64,000 bases of DNA from Pectinatus sottacetonis (GCF_015732155.1 NZ_WIQK01000001.1:468501-532500), one strand, 5' to 3'; numbered from the stretch's first letter, positions 1-8,801 are shown. Notes: a model not told the origin generated them from the letters alone. Program-made: numbers and translations.

Positions 1-1
1 A

Positions 2-67
2 TCCGTATTTCGTGATGGCAAGACCATCCGTTTTGAGGATTTGGAGGTCAGTGCCAATGGAGAATAA
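2..67 (+). CDS. C-terminal end of a truncated upstream gene
   Basis: Frame 2 is open from the window edge and ends with TAA at 65-67, giving about 21 residues (…GKTIRFEDLEVSANGE). The upstream part lies outside the window and no family can be assigned. It precedes phage-like genes on the same strand, so it is probably part of that module. Confidence 0.4.
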   Translation, partial: SVFRDGKTIRFEDLEVSANGE

Positions 68-152
68 CTTAAAAGTTTCTACATAATTAGCTTGCTATTT
101 ATTCCTTTTAGAGTGATATATGTAGTACCGAAGAAAAGGAGGTACTTACAAA

Positions 153-902
153 ATGAAAGTTATTTACAACATCACCGACAGAAAGCCTTTTGTAAAGGCA
201 CTGGAAGAAATCACAGGGGCGAAAGCAGTCTACATGAGAACCCCAACCTACGCATACACGGTGGACTATTTTACCGTGACTCGTGAGGGCAACCTTACCT
301 TCAATGACATGGCAGGCAGCGAGGAAATCGAGCGTGTGCTGGAGGGACTTGATCAGAGAGGTTTTCACTGCGCGAGTTCGGAGTACGATGAACCACAGCC
401 GGAAATCGACTGTGAGGAGCTTTTGGAGGACTGCCCGTCTGCATATGGAGTTCCGGAAACCGCGCCACAGGGCGAAACCATGGGGCTTACGGTGGTGATG
501 CCGCTAGATAAGGTGCTGGTCGGCAACCTTACGAATCTCTTGGAAGCCAAGGGCAGTTTGATTAAGAAGGCACTGGGAATCAGCGAACTGCCGATTGAAA
601 TTACAGAGAAGCAGATTTCCTTCCCTTGGTTTGCAGACGGATTGGATGCCGAAACGGTTAAAGCCTACACCAACTTCATCGCCGCTATGTGCAAAATGAG
701 CCTGGAGCAGAAACGTATCTCCAATACCGAAAAGACTGTGAAAAATGAAAAGTATGCATTCCGATGCCTGCTTCTTCGACTGGGATTTGTGGGTGCCGAG
801 TACAAGGCTGACCGAAAAATCCTGCTGAAGAATCTGACTGGCAGCAGTGCATTCAAGAGCGGTGCGAAAAAGGAGGCGGCAGACGATGAGATTTCCGAGT
901 AA
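153..902 (+). CDS. Phage/ICE 'virulence-related' conserved protein
   Basis: A 249-residue soluble protein without a signal peptide or membrane segment. It resembles a conserved protein of clostridial phages and integrative elements that databases often call 'virulence protein'; the biochemical function is unknown. Its tail is charged and rich in Lys, Ala, Asp and Glu. A strong ribosome binding site (AAGGAGG) lies 9 bases before the ATG. The site sits between AGTACC and GGTACT, which could form a small hairpin. The gene overlaps the next (DUF4314) by 17 bases, implying co-translation. The family assignment comes from memory of such clusters, not a search. Confidence 0.6.
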   Translation: MKVIYNITDRKPFVKALEEITGAKAVYMRTPTYAYTVDYFTVTREGNLTFNDMAGSEEIERVLEGLDQRGFHCASSEYDEPQPEIDCEELLEDCPSAYGVPETAPQGETMGLTVVMPLDKVLVGNLTNLLEAKGSLIKKALGISELPIEITEKQISFPWFADGLDAETVKAYTNFIAAMCKMSLEQKRISNTEKTVKNEKYAFRCLLLRLGFVGAEYKADRKILLKNLTGSSAFKSGAKKEAADDEISE

Positions 903-1107
903 AGAAATTGTGGAGATGGTACGCAGACAGTATCCGGCAGGAACTAGAGTGGAGATTTTAAAGATGGACGATGTGCAGGCTCCGCCAGTCGGCACAAAAG
1001 GAACCGTGACTGGCGTGGATGATACTGCCAGTATTTTAGTAAATTGGGATAACGGGAGCAGTCTTAATGTAGTCTATGGCGAGGATCTTTGCCGGAAGGA
1101 TACATAA
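886..1107 (+). CDS. DUF4314 domain protein
   Basis: A 73-residue protein that matches the DUF4314 pattern over its whole length: an N-terminal helix (MRFPSKEIVEMVRRQYPAG), then a small beta domain with PPVGTKGTV, a central DDTASILV and a C-terminal LNVVYGEDLCRK. The beta part looks like an SH3- or KOW-like barrel. The family is common in phages and conjugative elements of Firmicutes and its role is unknown. The start at 886 is chosen over an upstream ATG at 847 because AAGGAGG precedes it at normal spacing and family members begin with MRFP. Confidence 0.75.
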   Translation: MRFPSKEIVEMVRRQYPAGTRVEILKMDDVQAPPVGTKGTVTGVDDTASILVNWDNGSSLNVVYGEDLCRKDT

Positions 1108-1228
1108 TAAGACCTGCTGAAAGGTGCTGATTATAAGAACAGAGATAATGTATACTTGCCGATAATGAGTTGCTATTATGCACATAAAGAGCGAATATGT
1201 GTATAACAAAAACAAGGAGGCAAGAACC

Positions 1229-1421
1229 ATGAACGAAAAGATTATAAGACAAGCGGTACAAGGCGAAACAGTTTTTAAAAATCATAACTGAAACAGGGCG
1301 AATCAAGGAATTCGATATTGACCTATATTTTGCGTTAACGGAAAAAGTAGTAGTTTATGCTGACAGCAGGTTGACAGTGAGTTGGCTTGATAGTACAGAA
1401 GTCGAGTGTTTCATTAAATAG
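1229..1421 (+). pseudogene. Small mobile-element gene broken by a frameshift
   Basis: A good ribosome binding site (AAGGAGG) precedes ATG at 1229. The frame MNEKIIRQAVQGETVF then meets a run of A residues near 1280 and stops at TGA. Shifting frame at TTTTTAAAAA continues as LKIITETGRIKEFDIDLYFALTEKVVVYADSRLTV up to TAG at 1419-1421. The two parts together give about 63 residues that look like one small conserved phage or ICE protein. The homopolymer suggests a slippage mutation, or less likely a programmed or sequencing frameshift. Function unknown. Confidence 0.5.
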
Positions 1422-1436
1422 AGACAGAAATAAGCA

Positions 1437-1476
1437 GGTTGGGGTTGCTGTAAAAGTAATCCTGACCGATTTTTTT
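1437..1476 (+). terminator. Rho-independent terminator after the phage-like block
   Basis: GGTTGGGGTT (1437-1446) pairs with AATCCTGACC (1458-1467) over 10 positions if G-U pairs are allowed. The loop is 11 bases, and GATTTTTTT follows. It separates the phage-like genes from the exporter operon. Confidence 0.6.
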
Positions 1477-1617
1477 GTTTTAGGTATTTCTATAAAAAAC
1501 CAAAGCAACAAACTGGAAATTCTTTACCCTATAAGCTTCAGTAGATGGGCCTAATTTTGAATTATGCGAGGGACAAATGAAATTTTAAATAAAATGTTTT
1601 TTAAAATGATAGAACAG

Positions 1618-1672
1618 TTGCTTTTTGCAATACTTCGTGTTATATTTTAAGTGAAAGTGAATTTACATTCAC
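1618..1672 (+). promoter_or_regulatory. Promoter and palindromic operator of the exporter operon
   Basis: TTGCTT (1618-1623) and TATATT (1641-1646) are separated by 17 bases, a plausible sigma-70 promoter. Just downstream, at 1657-1672, lies the palindrome GTGAATTTACATTCAC with perfect 6-base arms, overlapping the expected transcript start. A TetR-family gene at 7187 ends the exporter part of the cluster, so it is the obvious candidate for binding here. That link is inferred. The rest of 1477-1730 shows nothing recognisable. Confidence 0.5.
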
Positions 1673-1730
1673 GAATAATATTGAGTAAATTATTAGGCGT
1701 GCTATCCAAAAATTTCTTGGGGGCGTTGGT

Positions 1731-2723
1731 ATGAATAAGAGAAAGAAAGTATTGATCTTTGTTTTGATCATCGCATTGGCGGCAAGCGGTTATTTCCTTT
1801 ATTTCAAAAAACAAGTTGACCCGAATCAGGTCAAGGTATCCGGCAATATCGAAACCACTACCGTTGGCGTAGGATTTAAAATTGCCGGGCATGTTGTCCA
1901 GCGTCTTGTAGAAGAAGGGGACAGTATCAAGAAAGGGCAACCGATAGCCAAACTGGAAACCGCAGACCTCGAGCTTGAGGTTGCCAACGCCAAAGCACAA
2001 TTGCTCGCGTCTCAGGCAACTCTTGCCCAACTGACAAACGGTTCTCGCCCTCAAGATGTATCTGCGGCGAGAGCGACACTGCGCAGTGCTGAAGCGGATA
2101 AGAATAATGCTGCGGCAGAATATTGGCGTACGCAACAATTGTTTGCCCAAAACGCAATATCAACGCAGGATCGGGACCGAAGTCAAACTGCCTATGCAAC
2201 GGCGACCGCCCGTGCTGATCAGGCGGCGCAGCAGCTTAGCCTGGTGCTGGAGGGGCCGCGACAGGAAGAAATTGAATTGGCTGCGGCCCGGTTAGAGCAG
2301 GCAAAACAGACTCTAAAATTAGCCCAGACACGATTAGCCTACGCACAAGTTGCATCTCCTATCGATGGGGTTGTGTTGTCAAAAAATATAGAGTCTGGCG
2401 AATATGTCTCACCGGGAACACCCGTAGTGACTATTGGGGAGCTTGACCAGGTGTGGTTAAAAGCATATATTTCGGAAAGCGATCTTGGCAAGGTGAAGCT
2501 GGGACAAAAAGTGGCGGTAACTACAGATACTTATCCAAATAAAATTTACAAAGGCACCATCGGCTATATTGCTTCAGAGGCTGAATTTACGCCCAAGAAC
2601 ATCCAGACGGCGGAAGAGCGGGTAAAATTGGTATATCGCATCAAAATCATGATCGAAAATACCGCTCGCGAATTAAAACCCGGCATGCCTGCTGACGCAG
2701 TCATCAAGCTGAGCGGGGAATGA
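1731..2723 (+). CDS. HlyD/YbhG-type membrane fusion protein
   Basis: A periplasmic adaptor of 330 residues for an ABC-2 exporter. It has one N-terminal membrane anchor (about residues 6-26) and a biotinyl-lipoyl half-motif (VGFKIAGHVVQRLVEEGDSIKKGQPIA). A long Ala/Gln-rich coiled coil follows (about 70-200), then the second lipoyl half (ASPIDGVVLSKNIESGEYVSPG) and a beta-barrel domain. This order is that of E. coli YbhG and YhiI. It is the first gene of the operon, and the ATPase gene follows after 3 bases. An adaptor of this kind fits a diderm Firmicute. The substrate cannot be read from the sequence; related systems export cationic drugs. Confidence 0.85.
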   Translation: MNKRKKVLIFVLIIALAASGYFLYFKKQVDPNQVKVSGNIETTTVGVGFKIAGHVVQRLVEEGDSIKKGQPIAKLETADLELEVANAKAQLLASQATLAQLTNGSRPQDVSAARATLRSAEADKNNAAAEYWRTQQLFAQNAISTQDRDRSQTAYATATARADQAAQQLSLVLEGPRQEEIELAAARLEQAKQTLKLAQTRLAYAQVASPIDGVVLSKNIESGEYVSPGTPVVTIGELDQVWLKAYISESDLGKVKLGQKVAVTTDTYPNKIYKGTIGYIASEAEFTPKNIQTAEERVKLVYRIKIMIENTARELKPGMPADAVIKLSGE

Positions 2724-2726
2724 GTT

Positions 2727-3665
2727 ATGGATGTTATTAGAGCCGAAGGGCTGACTCAGAGATTTGGCGACAACACGGCCGTAGATAACCTGACACTTAC
2801 GGTCAACGAGGGAGAGGTTTTCGGGTTGGTGGGACCGGACGGCGCTGGTAAAACGACTGTGATGCGGCTTCTCGCTGGCCTGATGCTACCAACGGCTGGC
2901 GAGGCCTGGGTATATGGCTGCAACACTGTTAAGGATTCGGAGCAGCTGCGAAGTCATATCAGCTATATGCCGCAACGTTTTGGGCTGTATCAGGATCTGA
3001 CCGTGCAGGAAAATATAGATTTTTATGCCGACCTGTATAATGTGCCGCGGCAAATACGCAAAGAGAAAATCCCCGAACTGCTTGCCTTCAGCAATATGGA
3101 GCCGTTTCGCGACCGTCAGGCACGAAAATTATCCGGCGGGATGAAACAGAAATTGGCGCTTGCCTGCGCTTTGGTACATACCCCTAAGGTTTTACTGCTG
3201 GATGAACCTACGAATGGAGTCGATCCATTGTCTCGGCGGGACTTTTGGCGAATCCTGTACCGGCTACTCGAAGAAAAGGTCACTATTTTCGTTTCCACGG
3301 CTTATCTCGATGAAGCGGAGCGATGCGCGAGAATTGCCCTGCTGCATAAGGGTAAGTTGATCATTTCCGGCACGCCGGATGAAGTTAAGGAACAGATGCG
3401 CGGCGTATTGGTTGAAATCCGTTGCGGTGAGCCGAGGCAGGTCCTTGCTTCATTGGTTGCGGGGTTAGCTCCTGTATCGGCAGGGTTGTTCGGCGCAAAA
3501 ATCCATCTGGTGCTGGAAGGGGAAATGCCACAGGTCCTGCGTATGGTAAACAGCTCGCTAACAGAGATAGGAGTGCAGGCAGAAGTGGAAATTGTTGTGC
3601 CATCGCTGGAAGATGTGTTCATTTCCATGATAATGCCTACGGAGGGAAGTGGTTCGGGTGGCTGA
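2727..3665 (+). CDS. ABC transporter ATPase, first subunit (YbhF N-half type)
   Basis: A 312-residue nucleotide-binding subunit with Walker A GPDGAGKTT (36-44), Q-loop YMPQRFG, signature LSGGMKQKLALA and Walker B LLLDEPTNGVDP. The switch region reads STAYLDEAER, so the usual histidine is missing. In E. coli YbhF two such domains are fused; here they are separate genes. The signature is canonical while its partner's is not (see the next gene), so the pair looks like an asymmetric heterodimer with one good ATP site. It overlaps the next gene by 17 bases. Confidence 0.88.
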   Translation: MDVIRAEGLTQRFGDNTAVDNLTLTVNEGEVFGLVGPDGAGKTTVMRLLAGLMLPTAGEAWVYGCNTVKDSEQLRSHISYMPQRFGLYQDLTVQENIDFYADLYNVPRQIRKEKIPELLAFSNMEPFRDRQARKLSGGMKQKLALACALVHTPKVLLLDEPTNGVDPLSRRDFWRILYRLLEEKVTIFVSTAYLDEAERCARIALLHKGKLIISGTPDEVKEQMRGVLVEIRCGEPRQVLASLVAGLAPVSAGLFGAKIHLVLEGEMPQVLRMVNSSLTEIGVQAEVEIVVPSLEDVFISMIMPTEGSGSGG

Positions 3666-4635
3666 TGATACGACGGCAGCTGAATATGCGGTTACGGTGG
3701 AGAACCTGGAAAAGCGGTATGGAGATTTTCAGGCCGTCAATAAGGTGTCATTTCAAGTTAAGCGGGGCGAAATATTCGGGTTTCTTGGACCAAACGGAGC
3801 GGGAAAGTCAACCACTATGAGAATGCTCTGCGGCATTATTGTTCCTACAGCGGGCAAAGCGAACGTCCTCGGTTATGACGTATTCGAAGAAGCTGAAAAA
3901 ATAAAGGCCCAAATCGGCTACATGTCGCAAAAATTTTCACTCTATGAAGACCTTACAGTCGAAGAGAACATTGATTTTTACAGTGGGATCTATCAAATAC
4001 CGCAGGCCGAAAAAAACGCCCGTAAAAAATGGGTCATAAAGATGTCAGGGCTTGACGAGCACCGGAACAGCCTTACTTCGGTTCTGGCGGGCGGCTGGCG
4101 GCAACGATTGGCCTTGGGATGCGCTTTGCTTCATAAACCTCCTGTGATATTTCTTGATGAACCGACCTCAGGAGTAGACCCCATATCTAGGCGCAACTTC
4201 TGGGATCTGATTTATGAACTCGCGGCGGAAGGCGTCACTGTTTTTGTAACAACCCACTATATGGATGAAGCCGAATACTGCGACCGTCTGGCAATGATTT
4301 ATCGGGGTGAGCTAGTGGCTATCGGCACTCCCGATGAAATGAAAACCCGATATATGAGCGCAGATATATTAAATTTGGAGTGTTCTGATCCTTTTAAGAT
4401 GCTGCAAGAGGTAAAGAAAATTCCAGAAATAAAGGAAGCGGCCCTCTTTGGACGTGGTCTGCATCTTTCGGTAGAAAACGCACAACAAGCCATTCCTGTT
4501 ATAGTCACAGCCTTAAAAGAGCAGGAATCTTCTTATACTAGGCTGGATAAAATTAAACCCTCCCTCGAAGACGTGTTTGTTTCGATCATTGAAGCTCGCG
4601 ATAGTAAAAAGAATCTTCAGGCGGTGACGATATGA
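3649..4635 (+). CDS. ABC transporter ATPase, second subunit (YbhF C-half type)
   Basis: A 328-residue nucleotide-binding subunit with Walker A GPNGAGKST, Q-loop YMSQKFSLY, Walker B IFLDEPTSGVDP and an intact switch histidine (TTHYMDEAE). The signature is degenerate (LAGGWRQRLALG rather than LSGGQ). Combined with the first subunit, one composite site has all consensus elements and the other has lost both the signature serine and the switch histidine. The start may be GTG at 3649 or GTG at 3658; GGAGGG at 3641 favours 3658 by spacing. It overlaps the permease gene by 4 bases (ATGA). Confidence 0.88.
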   Translation: MVRVADDTTAAEYAVTVENLEKRYGDFQAVNKVSFQVKRGEIFGFLGPNGAGKSTTMRMLCGIIVPTAGKANVLGYDVFEEAEKIKAQIGYMSQKFSLYEDLTVEENIDFYSGIYQIPQAEKNARKKWVIKMSGLDEHRNSLTSVLAGGWRQRLALGCALLHKPPVIFLDEPTSGVDPISRRNFWDLIYELAAEGVTVFVTTHYMDEAEYCDRLAMIYRGELVAIGTPDEMKTRYMSADILNLECSDPFKMLQEVKKIPEIKEAALFGRGLHLSVENAQQAIPVIVTALKEQESSYTRLDKIKPSLEDVFVSIIEARDSKKNLQAVTI

Positions 4636-5765
4636 ATATCCATCGCATAATAGCAATTATCCGGAAGGAATTTATCCACATCATCCGCGACCCGCGCAGT
4701 TTGGGAATGGCTATTGCCATGCCCGTTCTGTTGATATTCCTCTTTGGTTCGTCTTTAAGTTTGGATGTGGATAATGTTCCGTTGGTGGTGTGGGACCAAA
4801 ACGATACAAACGAAAGCCGGGAATTCATTGGACGTTTTACTTCTTCCCGATATTTTGGCCTATCCGGTTACGTTAATTCGTATGCAGAAATTGAACAGGT
4901 CGTAGACAAGCGTGAGGCGATTTTGGCCCTGGTCATTCCGGTTGATTTCAGCCGAAAACTGGAAAGCGGCCGCAAAGCTGATGTGCAACTGATTGTCGAC
5001 GGCAGTGACGCCAATACCGCTACAATTGCCATAGGATATGCCCAAATGGTAACTGACGGCTATACCAGTTCACTGCTGATTGAAGCAGCCCAAAAGAGGG
5101 GGGGCAAAACAGCAATTGTCCCTTTGGAGGCGAAACCGCGGGTTTGGTTCAATCAGAATATGCAGGCGAAGAATTACATTATACCGGGTCTTATCGCAGT
5201 GATTATGATGGTTATCGCCGCGCTCCTGACGTCTCTCACCATTGCCCGTGAATGGGAGAATGGCACGATGGAACAACTGATCACCACGCCGCTGAAACCT
5301 ATCGAACTGATCATTGGTAAACTGACGCCCTATTTTCTAATCGGTATGTTTGATGTGCTATTTGCCGTTCTGATGGGGCAATACTTTTTTGAAGTGCCTT
5401 TGAGAGGCAATGCAGCGCTTGTTTTTGGGGTTGCTGCAATCTTTCTCCCCGGATCGCTTGCCATGGGCATGCTGATCAGCATATTGACAAGGTCGCAGCT
5501 CTTAGCAAGCCAGCTGGCTATGGTGCTGACTTTTCTCCCTTCCTTCCTGTTGTCTGGTTTTATGTACGCCATAGCGAATATGCCAATAGCCATTCAGGGA
5601 ATAACCTATTTGGTCCCTTCCCGCTATTTCGTCGCTATACTTAAGAACATTTATCTGAAGGGTGCCGGGCTATCGATAATCTTGTCTGAAACGATGATTC
5701 TAATGTTTTTTGCCGTGGCTCTTATCCTCATTGCTAATAAAAAGCTCAAAAAAAGGTTGGTGTAG
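4632..5765 (+). CDS. ABC-2 type permease, first subunit (YbhS/YbhR-like)
   Basis: A 377-residue integral membrane subunit with one N-terminal transmembrane helix (MAIAMPVLLIFLFGSSL). A large extracytoplasmic domain (about residues 45-175) follows, then five hydrophobic helices starting at YIIPGLIAVIMMVIAALLTS. The conserved cytoplasmic segment REWENGTMEQLITTPLKPIELIIGK is typical of the ABC2_membrane family. The ATG overlaps the ATPase stop and the second permease follows after 3 bases, so the two permeases probably form a heterodimer. Confidence 0.87.
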   Translation: MNIHRIIAIIRKEFIHIIRDPRSLGMAIAMPVLLIFLFGSSLSLDVDNVPLVVWDQNDTNESREFIGRFTSSRYFGLSGYVNSYAEIEQVVDKREAILALVIPVDFSRKLESGRKADVQLIVDGSDANTATIAIGYAQMVTDGYTSSLLIEAAQKRGGKTAIVPLEAKPRVWFNQNMQAKNYIIPGLIAVIMMVIAALLTSLTIAREWENGTMEQLITTPLKPIELIIGKLTPYFLIGMFDVLFAVLMGQYFFEVPLRGNAALVFGVAAIFLPGSLAMGMLISILTRSQLLASQLAMVLTFLPSFLLSGFMYAIANMPIAIQGITYLVPSRYFVAILKNIYLKGAGLSIILSETMILMFFAVALILIANKKLKKRLV

Positions 5766-5768
5766 ATC

Positions 5769-6893
5769 ATGACATTTGAGCGTCTGCGTCACATGATTCG
5801 GAAAGAATTCATCCAGGTATTCCGTAATTCTAAAATGAGGGCGATCGTTTTAGTAATGCCTCTGGTTCAGAGCATGGTCTTCGGTTATGCGGTAACAACT
5901 GACGTGAGACAGGTTGAAACGGCGATTTACGACCAGGACCAAACCCCGGAAAGCCGTGACCTGGTCGACCGTTTTGTACATTCTGGTTATTTTTTGGTCA
6001 AGACACAAATCCATAGCGACCGTGAGATCGATGAACTGATCGACTACGGAAAAGTTGCAGCCATCATCCGGATTCCTCCCGATTTCAGCGGAAAGATTGC
6101 CGCAGGTGCAACCGCTACCGTTCAAATTATCGTTGACGGAACGGATTCCAATACGGCAGGAGTCGTTTTGAATTACGCAGGTAACATCGTGCGCAGTGAT
6201 GCCCTCGAATTGTTGCGGAAGCGGACTGGCAGTCATGGTGGGGAAGCGGTTGGGGTCAATCTGCAAACCAGGGCCTGGTTCAATGAAAACTTGACCAGCC
6301 GCAATTTTTACGTGCCTGGGGTTATCGCGGTTATCGTAATGCTTGTCACGCTTTTATTGACCAGTATGTCGGTAGTCCGGGAAAAAGAAATGGGCACCAT
6401 GGAACAGATTGTGGTCACGCCGATCACACCTCTGGAGTTTATTCTGGGCAAGACCATGCCGTCGATCATTCTCGGCTTTGTAAATATGATTTTTGTCACG
6501 CTGATCAGTGTGTTCTGGTTTGATATACCAGTTCGGGGCAGCATCATCACGCTATTTGTCGCCAACGGATTTTATCTGATGACGACGATTGGCATCGGGC
6601 TGATTATTTCCACACTGTCAGAAACGCAGCAACAAGCAATGATGTCTACTTTCTTCTTTTATCTCCCGGCGGTCCTGCTGTCTGGTTTCATGTTTCCCAT
6701 CGCTAACATGCCGGAGGTGGTGCAAGCCGTCACTTATTTAAACCCATTACGCTATTTCTTGGTGATTATCCGGGGAATCTTCCTGAAAGGGGTGGGAGTG
6801 GCGATATTGTGGCCGCAAATCATGGCGCTCTTGATACTGGGCATTTTAGTACTGACACTAGCTGTTAAGAAGTTTCGTAAGAATTTGGCCTAG
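5769..6893 (+). CDS. ABC-2 type permease, second subunit (YbhR/YbhS-like)
   Basis: A 374-residue paralogue of the preceding permease with the same layout: an N-terminal helix, a large outer domain, and five C-terminal helices beginning at YVPGVIAVIVMLVTLLLTS. It has the same coupling segment (REKEMGTMEQIVVTPITPLEFILGK). Together with 1731-5765 it completes a tripartite exporter of the YbhGFSR type. A gene for an outer membrane channel is not seen nearby, so a TolC-like partner would have to be encoded elsewhere. Confidence 0.87.
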   Translation: MTFERLRHMIRKEFIQVFRNSKMRAIVLVMPLVQSMVFGYAVTTDVRQVETAIYDQDQTPESRDLVDRFVHSGYFLVKTQIHSDREIDELIDYGKVAAIIRIPPDFSGKIAAGATATVQIIVDGTDSNTAGVVLNYAGNIVRSDALELLRKRTGSHGGEAVGVNLQTRAWFNENLTSRNFYVPGVIAVIVMLVTLLLTSMSVVREKEMGTMEQIVVTPITPLEFILGKTMPSIILGFVNMIFVTLISVFWFDIPVRGSIITLFVANGFYLMTTIGIGLIISTLSETQQQAMMSTFFFYLPAVLLSGFMFPIANMPEVVQAVTYLNPLRYFLVIIRGIFLKGVGVAILWPQIMALLILGILVLTLAVKKFRKNLA

Positions 6894-6915
6894 AAAAATT
6901 GAGGAGGGAAATGAT

Positions 6916-7140
6916 ATGGCAAAAATCAAAATCGACAGGGATGGTTGCATTAGCTGCGGAGCTTGCTGGGGGGCATGTCCTGAAATTTACGAGCAAAATG
7001 CCGAGGATGAGAAAAGTCAAATTGTTGGCAAGTTTCGAGTTGCGGAAAACATCGCTGAAGGAAGTGTGGAAGGGACTTTGGTCGAATGCGCCCAACAAGG
7101 AGCAGATGGCTGTCCCGTACAGGTAATTTCACTGGATTAG
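6916..7140 (+). CDS. Single-cluster [4Fe-4S] ferredoxin
   Basis: A 74-residue ferredoxin with CISCGACWGAC near the N-terminus (Cys 11, 14, 17, 21) and ECAQQGADGCP near the C-terminus. In single-cluster ferredoxins such as that of Thermotoga, the first three cysteines and the last CP cysteine hold the cluster, and the other two form a disulfide. The count here fits that scheme. It lies 22 bases after the exporter and before the TetR gene. It may supply electrons to Hcp or another redox enzyme; this is inferred from proximity only. Confidence 0.85.
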   Translation: MAKIKIDRDGCISCGACWGACPEIYEQNAEDEKSQIVGKFRVAENIAEGSVEGTLVECAQQGADGCPVQVISLD

Positions 7141-7186
7141 TTGAGATTGGTCGGAGTAATATTGCTGGATATTCGGGAGGATTGAC

Positions 7187-7774
7187 GTGAGAAGTCGAAA
7201 GAGCACTGAAGTTAGAAAAGAGGAAATTGTGCGGGCTGCGCTATTTTTAGTCGAGCAAAACGGCTTGGACAAATTGAACATTATTGACATAGCCGTGGAA
7301 GTTAAACTTGTGCCGGCCGCGATATATAGGCACTTCAAAGGGAAAGAAGATATTGTCGCTGCCCTTATCGAGTTTACCGATAAATGCCTGCAATGCAATT
7401 TAAGCCAGGCAATGGATTATGACGGCACGGCGATTGTTAAATTGAAACTGCTCTTTGAATTGCACGTCAAGCTGCTCAAGGAGGAAGCCGCTATTCCTAG
7501 GATACTTTATTTTCTTCTCAGCAGTGAACGTAAACCCGAATTAAAAGTCGGTATGTTGTCTGCGGTTGGCTCCTATGTGCAACAGGTGAAAAAAATGATA
7601 CTTCAAGGGCAAAAAAAAGGAGAGATCAATGCGGACGTTGATGTCACGGCAGCTGCGATGCTGTTTCTTGGAATGATTCAACCGTTAGCCATCCTTGGTC
7701 AAGTGGACCCTAACGTATTGGATGAGTGCCCAACTAAGTTGTGGCAGTGTTACCAACGTTCCATAGATTTATAA
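7187..7774 (+). CDS. TetR/AcrR family transcriptional regulator
   Basis: A 195-residue protein with an N-terminal helix-turn-helix (RKEEIVRAALFLVEQNGLDKLNIIDIAVEVKLVPAAIYRHFKGKEDI), the TetR_N signature, followed by an all-helical ligand domain. It starts with GTG behind GGAGG. Regulators of this type usually repress an adjacent exporter. The palindrome at 1657-1672 in front of the HlyD gene is the best candidate operator. As it lies inside the same run of genes, it would be autoregulated. Confidence 0.8.
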   Translation: MRSRKSTEVRKEEIVRAALFLVEQNGLDKLNIIDIAVEVKLVPAAIYRHFKGKEDIVAALIEFTDKCLQCNLSQAMDYDGTAIVKLKLLFELHVKLLKEEAAIPRILYFLLSSERKPELKVGMLSAVGSYVQQVKKMILQGQKKGEINADVDVTAAAMLFLGMIQPLAILGQVDPNVLDECPTKLWQCYQRSIDL

Positions 7775-7791
7775 TTTTAAGGAGAAATTCC

Positions 7792-8406
7792 TTGGATAGT
7801 GAAGAAAATGAAAGAGTTAAAACCAAATATGACAATATAGCCGGCATTTACGGTGTGGTTGATTTGCTTATTCCCGACGCTTGGCGTCGTAGGGCGACCA
7901 GTTTTGCCTACGACCGTGTTTTGGAAGTGGGGGTCGGAACGGGTTTAAATCTTCCCTATTACTCGGATCATTGCCAAGAAATTATTGGAATTGATGTCAG
8001 CTCGCGAATGCTTGATAGAGCTCGAGAGAAAGCGGCTCAGTGCAAGACGCCTGTTAAGCTGGAAGTGATGGATGTTCAAGACTTGCGGCTACCTTCCGGC
8101 AGTTTCGATTGTTTGGTGGCCACCTTTGTCTTTTGCACTGTACCAGATCCCATCAAGGGGCTAAAAGAATGCTATAGGGTTCTTAGGCCGGGAGGCAGGT
8201 TAATCCTGTTGGAACATATGGGCAGTGACAAATCAGTGCTTCGCTGTCTGATGAATTGGTTAAATCCGATTGCAGTTATGCTTTTAGGGGACCACATTAA
8301 CCGGAATACGGCCGACTTGGTGACCGGGGCAAGGTTTGGAACACAAATTATGGAATACCTCCTCTGGGATATTGTAAGAGTGATTGTAGCAGAACGTACA
8401 CTTTGA
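7792..8406 (+). CDS. Class I SAM-dependent methyltransferase
   Basis: A 204-residue methyltransferase of the UbiE/PmtA-like type. Motif I is VLEVGVGTGLNLPYY, followed by an acidic strand end (IIGIDVS) and motif II/III regions (FDCLVATFVFCTV, LRPGGRLILLEHMGS). The HMGSDKS segment and the C-terminal helices resemble phospholipid or small-molecule N-methyltransferases. The substrate is unknown. TTG at 7792 is chosen because AAGGAG lies at good spacing; the frame stays open upstream but overlaps the TetR gene. Confidence 0.78.
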   Translation: MDSEENERVKTKYDNIAGIYGVVDLLIPDAWRRRATSFAYDRVLEVGVGTGLNLPYYSDHCQEIIGIDVSSRMLDRAREKAAQCKTPVKLEVMDVQDLRLPSGSFDCLVATFVFCTVPDPIKGLKECYRVLRPGGRLILLEHMGSDKSVLRCLMNWLNPIAVMLLGDHINRNTADLVTGARFGTQIMEYLLWDIVRVIVAERTL

Positions 8407-8510
8407 TTATGTCAAGGAGCCTAATGATCTAGACAAGCTGTTTTATCATCGAAAAAAGATCGCTTAGTTTAACCGCTTCGATTGAAAAATATTGAAAGAA
8501 GGTGCTGTTC

Positions 8511-8801
8511 ATGTTCATCTCCATCGTTCAGTTTCCGGCGATTAAAGAAGGTCAAGACGAGGCATTTAAGGATTGGTTTAAATGGTCAAACTCAGAGTTT
8601 CGCAAGTTCTCGGGGTTTATCCGGCGAAGTCTCTTAGAACCTGAAAATGGTGGAACATATGTCGCCATAGTGGAGATGGAAACAAAAGAAGCATTTTTGG
8701 CCATGCATTCCAGTCCAATACATGCGGAAGCTGGAAAAAAAGTGGCTTCATTATTCCAAGGAAATCCGAAGCCCACTTTTTACAAAATCATAATTCCCTA
8801 G
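8511..8801 (+). CDS. ABM-fold (antibiotic biosynthesis monooxygenase-like) small protein
   Basis: A protein of about 96 residues with the dimeric alpha-beta ferredoxin-like fold pattern of ABM domains: beta strand FISIVQFPAIKEGQDEAFKDWF, then EFRKFSGFIRRSLLEPENGGTYVAIVEMETKEAF and HSSPIHAEAGKKV. Members act as small monooxygenases or heme-degrading enzymes, but many have no known substrate. ATG at 8511 follows GAAAGAAGG. It lies between the methyltransferase and the hemerythrin gene. The 104 bases before it hold no clear gene. Confidence 0.7.
   Translation: MFISIVQFPAIKEGQDEAFKDWFKWSNSEFRKFSGFIRRSLLEPENGGTYVAIVEMETKEAFLAMHSSPIHAEAGKKVASLFQGNPKPTFYKIIIP

Noticed and set aside
504-995. Minus-strand frame of 163 codons
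   Set aside because: It is antisense to the 'virulence-related' and DUF4314 genes, with low-complexity composition and no start signal.
1647-2150. Minus-strand frame of 167 codons
   Set aside because: It is antisense to the HlyD gene, which has the full family layout; the frame has no recognisable domain.
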